From Bugula neritina (taxonomy: Eukaryota > Bryozoa > Gymnolaemata > Cheilostomatida > Bugulidae): 39,322 bases of DNA. The stretch covers positions 1-39,322 of the forward strand of contig CAXIUT010000131.1 of the NCBI GenBank assembly GCA_964035545.1, read 5' to 3'. Position 1 is the stretch's first letter; every line of letters starts with the position of its first letter. Positions 34,827 through 39,322 of this stretch are shown here, piece by piece. Under the pieces are notes generated by a model. It worked only from the letters and a program-made list of their open reading frames with translations, was not told the origin of the DNA and made no database searches. The position numbers were made by a program, and so were the translations under genes.

Positions 34827-35279
34827 TTCTCATCGACCTTTATCTTGTCAAAAATGGAACTTAAATTATTCTAGAATTTTAGTTTAAAAGTTTTATTTAA
34901 TATTATATAAAGTTTATCTTCATAATAAACTCTTTAACAAAAAACTTAAATAAATAAAAGATGTTAAATAATATATCAAATTAAAATTAATAAACATATA
35001 TTTCGATAAATAAAATATATAAATAAAGATTAAATTATTATTGTAAAATAATGGTCACTAAATATTTTTCTTCATCATAATTAGTCTTAAATTATAATTC
35101 TACATAATATATAAAATAGTCTTTGATTATATATTAAATAGTAAAGAAAAATTATAAAATAAAATTATCAAACAAAAGATCGAACATTAATATAAAGATC
35201 TTAACTAGATTGATATATTTCAGTGAAAAAAATATGATAAATCTAAGAATATTCAAATCATTAATTATCTAATAATAAA
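34827..35279. other. Intergenic spacer between the EF-hand paralogues
   Basis: About 450 bases, extremely AT-rich, with no open frame of interest on either strand. It separates two tandem copies whose coding ends are similar, but I see no repeated sequence in the spacer itself. Confidence 0.6.
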
Positions 35280-35822
35280 ATGGGTTGCTGTCAGGTGCCA
35301 AAGGTAGCAAAAAAATCACCATCATTTGATATATCAGGTCTGAATTCGAATGTTCTCATCAAAAAATAAACATCTACAACTACAGCTACAACTAAAACCC
35401 AACTACCCTCTCAAGTAGGCTTACTTAATACTCAAAATACCATACCTCCTTCTGATCACTGCGAAAAAGTTCAAGAGATACCCTCTTAAATAAATAAAAA
35501 TCTTCCTCTGATGCTAAAAAAAGAATCAAAAAAGACATCAGGAATATAGTTAAATGCTGTAGTTTTTGAGATGAACTTAGATGAAGACTAGATGGATTCA
35601 GAACTATCAGATATAGTGGAGTAGCTATTTGATAAATATGATTAAAATTAGAAGGATACTTGAAATTTTCCTGAACTAAATAAGCTGATAAAAGAGAACT
35701 CAAATAAGTAGATTCCAGAATAGGAAGTAGAGTAGATGTTGCAGCAAGTGGATAAATAAAATACCAGAGGAGTCGATAAACTTGATTTGTTCGAGTTATG
35801 CAAAGCCTCATATAATAAATGA
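35280..35822 (+). CDS. Myristoylated EF-hand-like protein, copy 2 with a degenerate loop
   Basis: A 180-residue single-exon protein starting MGCCQVPKVAKKS, again with Gly2 and two Cys for lipid anchoring. The N-terminal part is Ser/Thr/Pro-rich and differs from copy 1. The C-terminal 75 residues match copy 1 closely (SELSDIVEELFDKYDENEKD against LSDVVEELFDKYDEDDKG), but the central Gly of the EF loop is lost (KDTENFPEL in place of KGYMDLPEL), so calcium binding is doubtful. The local order and similarity point to a tandem duplication followed by divergence. Ends in TGA at 35820. Confidence 0.7.
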
Positions 35823-35930
35823 TAATTTATCATTGTTTTTGAATCATATTTAAAAATTGATATATTAATTAAAAACCAATAATTATAACAAAAAGTAGCC
35901 TACAAATTAACTAAACTTATCAGATAAAAA

Positions 35931-37206
35931 TCAAAGTATGTTTATGTTTTGATTTACTGAATTTGAATTCTCTATTATTTTTATATATTTTGCCAACATT
36001 ATTTCTGTCTCTTTCAACTGATTTATTCCCTACAATAAAGCTGCGAAGTTACTCATCATCATCCTTTTCAAATTAGGAGCTGACTACTTCTGATATCTTA
36101 TCTTCCTAGCATTTTTAAACTTAAATTCATTAAGCTTCTACTCAGATTCTTCTCTTTTCTCAACTGGTACTTTTTACTCAAACAGCTAACTTGAGTCTCT
36201 ACTCTTTCAACCATCGCCTTTGTCAACTCCTGCTTCTTTTCCAATATGTCTAATACTAAATCAACATATCTTTACATGCGTGACTCTGCTATTCATTTGT
36301 ATCTTGCTCCATCAATCTCATAAAGAAAATAAGCAAGATAGAAGTAGTTGTAATACCAATAATAATCGATATAACCATGATAGCCCGACCAATTGGAGTA
36401 ATTACATTGACATCTCCATATCCCACTGTTACCTGAGTTACAACTTGATAATAACAGCAAGCAATAAAGTTATTAAGATTCGGATTGATATTACTAAATA
36501 AACAGATAAATACCCTTAGACGAGAAGCAATTGTAAGGAAGTAGGAAGTAGTTAAGAATGACAATAACTATGAGAATAATATGAGGTTTTTAGTTGATCA
36601 AGAACTTAAAAGCATTGAATGTTCCAAATTTAACAGTATATAATCGAGACAATCTATCAGGTCTACTACCATAGAACATCTCAAAATGGATAATAAACTT
36701 AAGAAAATATATGGATCTCACAGTAACATAACCAGCCAATAACTCTTCAACTCTGATATCAACTGAATTTCTAGTAACATCCATAATAGTTATAGATGTA
36801 CTATCATCGATAAGGATAGAAGGAGTAGGAATGAGCAGAATAATTTAGATGATCATGAATAGAATGACATGGATAGGTTTGTTCTAGTAATCTTTTTTTT
36901 ATTTGATCCATTCGATGATAGCTAGTTTTTAAAAGACAATAGTTATCATAGTAAGCATAGTAAATAACATAGAAATGAGGTCTAACTTATTATCAGAACC
37001 ATTGTTAGTTTGTCCGAAATAATGACAAAGTGCAGCTATCATACTGACTGATGTAAATATTACCATCAAAAATTCCAATGCCTTCATTAAATAATAATTA
37101 CTAATGTTTTCAGATAACAAAAGGATGTTTGTTCGCTATCTTCAACAACGGTGTTTTGGTTGTAAAGTTTCTCAAGATGTTGCTTATAAATAGTAGAAGA
37201 ATCCAT
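35931..37206 (-). CDS. Six-TM K+ channel
   Basis: Reads from the ATG at 37206 (MDSSTIYKQHLEKLYNQ) to TGA at 35931. Hydrophobic segments include LEFLMVIFTSVSMIAALCHY, LISMLFTMLTMITIVF, VILFMIIEIILLIPT, a YVTVRSIYFLKFI segment with Arg/Lys, S5 and S6, with filter TVGYGD at about 36400. The C-terminus is a charged coiled helix. Good introns: 36256-36275 (20 nt) and 36186-36202 (17 nt). A 14-nt GT-AG stretch (37136-37149) is needed near the N-terminus. A frame change in S5, between about 36590 and 36520, has no clear GT-AG intron; it may be a sequence error or an unseen splice. Small-conductance or voltage-type cannot be told apart. Confidence 0.7.
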
Positions 37207-37356
37207 CTGCTTTAGAAATATTATAAACTTTCGAAGGTATAAGAAATTATTCTTTTTTTAAAATCATCAAATAAAATAAACCAAAATATTTGATCCCCTC
37301 ATTACATTTAGATAACTGGCATAACTGGCTTAAATAACTAAGTATTAATATTAATT

Positions 37357-38070
37357 ATGTAATTCTTAAAACAATACAAATCTTTGGCTTAACAACTAAT
37401 CGGATCTATCATTATCATCTCATCTCTTCCAAGAACGTTGCGTATCTTGTATGGAGTCAACAAAATCATTAAAAACTACAAATGCTTTACATCTCTTTCT
37501 CCATCATCTAAAATTAACTACAAAAAATTCATCTAAAATAAAAATCTAAAGAATACGTTCTCATAGCAAACTTATCAACAAATCCCACAAAAGATCTATT
37601 TAATCACCACTTAAAAAAAATAGATAATTTTTAGAAAGAAGCATTAAGATAAAAATTCATATTAATAGTAATGCAGTTCTTTCTCTGGATAAGTTATCTA
37701 AAATAAAATCCAATATAAAATTATCTGTAACAGTGAAGAACTAAGACATATGTTTCTTCATCTTTATTATGTACGACATACTCTATATTGAAAAATCATA
37801 ATAAAAAAAAACCTTTTACTATGTTCGTTTATGGATAGCTAGGATATTAAAATTAAAAGAAAAGCCTTGTTATTCGAGGATAAAGCTATGCGACCAATAA
37901 AAATTAAATCCTTAAAGCCTGGCATCTACTTTTTACAAATATTTCAATAGTTTTACTACTTCAAGGACTTGGACTAGGAGTAGCTTTTTGCTTATTAAAT
38001 CACAATAAAGTTGAAATAATGGATTAATATTAAAAAATGAAAGAGTTTTTAACAAAGTAAGATAAATGAT
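37357..38070 (+). CDS. Membrane protein, spliced, function unknown
   Basis: Starts MEFLKQYKSLAEQLIGSIII at 37357 and ends in TGA at 38068. The N-terminal part has a hydrophobic stretch (LIGSIIIISSLPRTLRILYG) and a Lys-rich middle. Later, in another frame, KKKPFTMFVYGELGYENEKK leads into a clear membrane segment (LLFTNISIVLLLQGLGLGVAF) and a short acidic tail. At least one intron, somewhere in 37660-37770, must connect the frames, but I could not place it. No family is recognised. It is the last gene before array 5, 36 bases away. Confidence 0.45.
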
Positions 38071-38105
38071 ATTGTATTTAAATAATCACAATAAATATAT
38101 AATAT

Positions 38106-38206
38106 GGGGTTGGGGTTGGGGTTGGGGTTGGGTTGGGGTTGGGGTTGGGGTTGGGGTTGGGGTTGGGGTTGGGGTTGGGGTTGGGGTTGGGGGTTGGGGT
38201 TGGGTT
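38106..38206 (+). repeat. Interior telomeric array 5, (GGGGTT)n
   Basis: One hundred and one bases of GGGGTT with two GGGTT and one GGGGGTT variants, G-rich strand on plus. It sits between convergent stops at 38070 and 38233, so no frame is broken. It is the longest and least regular of the arrays. Confidence 0.95.
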
Positions 38207-38232
38207 AATTAAATACAAATGATAATAAATAG

Positions 38233-39322
38233 TCATAGACCGTCTCCTTTCATTACTCCCATAATCGAATTGATATTTTGATATTAAACTTATTTTATTT
38301 GCCAAAGATGATCGACAGTTGAATCGATTTGTTTCATGTTTTTCATTTTTTTCTATATATTTCGCCAAGACTAACGTAACTAATTCAACTTTATATTCTA
38401 CTATTTTTACTTAGAAAATATCATACTTAATTTCCTGTTATTTTCTTGCTAATATTCATTCTAAACTTTCAATCTTTTGTTCTATCCTTCTACCTGATAC
38501 AATTTCCCTTTTATTTGTTAATTTTATTATCTCAATTGATAAATTTCACTTGACAGTTTATTTATTTATGATTTATTGATGGTTTCTTAGTTCCCTTTTG
38601 AATTTCTTGATAGTTCTTATAATTTATCAACTTCGCTTCTTTGGCTGATATCTTTTGACAGAATCAGCTATTTTTATAATTAGCTGATATTTTATTTTTT
38701 TTATTTTAATTATAACTAAAGAACTTTCTTCTATATTTAATTCTATTAATTTTTTTGATTAAGAGTGGTCCATTCTTTCTGTAATCTTTGAAATTATGAC
38801 TACATTTGATTGCATCTTTATTATATTTATTTGACTTTATCATCGCCAAAAGAAGAACTATTTTTAACCATTTTCGATGATATTTTTTGATATTATTGTA
38901 ATTATATTTATAATTATTCCTTTTATATTTTTAACAATTTTATCTGCGATTAGTCATTTGATATTATCTGTTATAATTATACCATTTTTATCTATAAACT
39001 TTCTTTCTATATCTTCAAATTTTCATATTACTTTTATTTTTTCAACTAGCGTTTCTTACACTATGAATTTTCTTTTGATTTTTAGTATTTTAGTTAGGTT
39101 ATTACTTACATATATTTCAATTTTTCATTTTATAGTTATTAACATTGTTTGTACAAATCTATGTTCTTTCGACGTAAATCAGCTACTGTCTGCTCATGCT
39201 ACTCACATTTTTTTTATATGGTTTTTATCTTTTATTTATCTCGGTTTTCTTTGAGATCTATTGTTCGTTTTTATTATTACTGGGTCCAACTTTTATATGG
39301 TGAGTCAGGAACATTTTATTGT
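38233..39322 (-). CDS. Long coiled-coil protein, 5' end beyond the window
   Basis: An open frame runs from the right edge to TGA at 38233, more than 360 residues. Almost the whole length is a Glu/Lys/Leu/Asn heptad coiled coil (RNIDLYKQCEELENEKLKYM-like, VELEQIISNDESQIKLLKIE), with a break at MVKNSSSFGDDKVKEIEERC. It ends VMKGDGL. TAA/TAG codons fall at heptad positions where Glu is expected, strong support for the code. An ATG at 38871 could start a shorter product of 212 residues, but the same frame is open far upstream, so the gene very probably continues. Such proteins are typical of basal-body or cortical structures; no family assigned. It stops 27 bases from array 5. Confidence 0.75.

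Noticed and set aside
38078-38368. Minus-strand frame with a Pro-Asn/Pro-Thr run
   Set aside because: It is array 5 translated. The true coding frame here is the coiled-coil gene, which stops at 38233 before the array.
38877-39254. Very hydrophobic 125-residue plus-strand frame resembling a membrane protein
   Set aside because: It is the antisense of Glu/Lys/Leu heptads of the coiled-coil gene on minus; the antisense of such codons is always rich in Phe, Ile, Leu and Ser.
1-39322. Code 6 (TAA/TAG as Gln), the usual ciliate reading
   Set aside because: Gln would replace the zinc-ligand and catalytic Glu of the carboxypeptidase and the conserved ankyrin Glu; Glu fits throughout.
12164-39322. 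Head-to-head fusion of two chromosome ends
   Set aside because: That would give GGGGTT followed by CCCCAA at the junction; no interior array shows it.

Overview
The window looks like macronuclear DNA of a ciliate that uses the peritrich nuclear code (TAA and TAG read as Glu, TGA the only stop). It opens with a C4A2 telomere and is very AT-rich. The genes are eukaryotic, densely packed and cut by tiny introns, most of them exactly 20 nt. The code can be read off conserved residues. In a cytosolic carboxypeptidase (30794-33534, minus) the zinc-ligand Glu of HPGE is a TAA and the catalytic Glu is a TAG. In an ankyrin repeat the conserved Glu of GxxEIV is a TAG. All coding calls below use this code; a standard-code reading gives only fragments.

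Layout. Telomere 1-76; non-coding subtelomere; TMEM222-like protein (775-1257); tRNA-splicing endonuclease subunit (1613-1981); Sec24 (2004-4122, minus); secreted META-domain protein (4282-5799); a divergent pair of basic unknowns (5838-6896 minus, 6885-7703 plus); EF-hand protein (7722-8077, minus); myristoylated RINGv-FHA protein (8090-9465, minus); acidic unknown (9632-10819); WD40 protein (10883-11832). A G4T2 array follows at 12073-12164. Then come a sperm-tail PG-rich (SHIPPO-like) protein (12066-12804), PEX5 (12939-14946), a two-TM protein (15350-16177, minus), an unresolved spliced gene (16312-17850, minus) and small unknowns up to the second array (19365-19438). Next are a coiled-coil protein (19497-20095), MYCBP/AMY-1 (20125-20558, minus), a channel-tail fragment (20599-21151, minus), the third array (21152-21231), a cyclic-nucleotide-gated-type K+ channel (21303-22907, minus), an ankyrin protein (23027-23851), two helical unknowns, ribosomal protein uL18/RPL5 (25983-26885), a long spliced unknown, tubulin cofactor A (28640-28965, minus), two more unknowns and the fourth array (30804-30886). 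Then the carboxypeptidase, tandem EF-hand paralogues (34311-34826 and 35280-35822), a second K+ channel (35931-37206, minus), a membrane protein, the fifth array (38106-38206) and a large coiled-coil gene that runs off the right edge.

Many genes fit a cilium or cortex: sperm-tail PG repeat, tubulin carboxypeptidase, TBCA, MYCBP, a possible CFAP97-like protein, long coiled coils, K+ channels and myristoylated calcium sensors. The rest are housekeeping (RPL5, Sec24, PEX5, tRNA splicing).

The most unusual feature is five interior arrays of (GGGGTT)n. All have the G-rich strand on plus, all are about as long as the terminal telomere, and at least three lie inside or at the edge of a gene. They are either real interstitial telomeric insertions or chimeric joins; the sequence alone cannot decide. 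No tRNA, rRNA, CRISPR array or transposase was seen.
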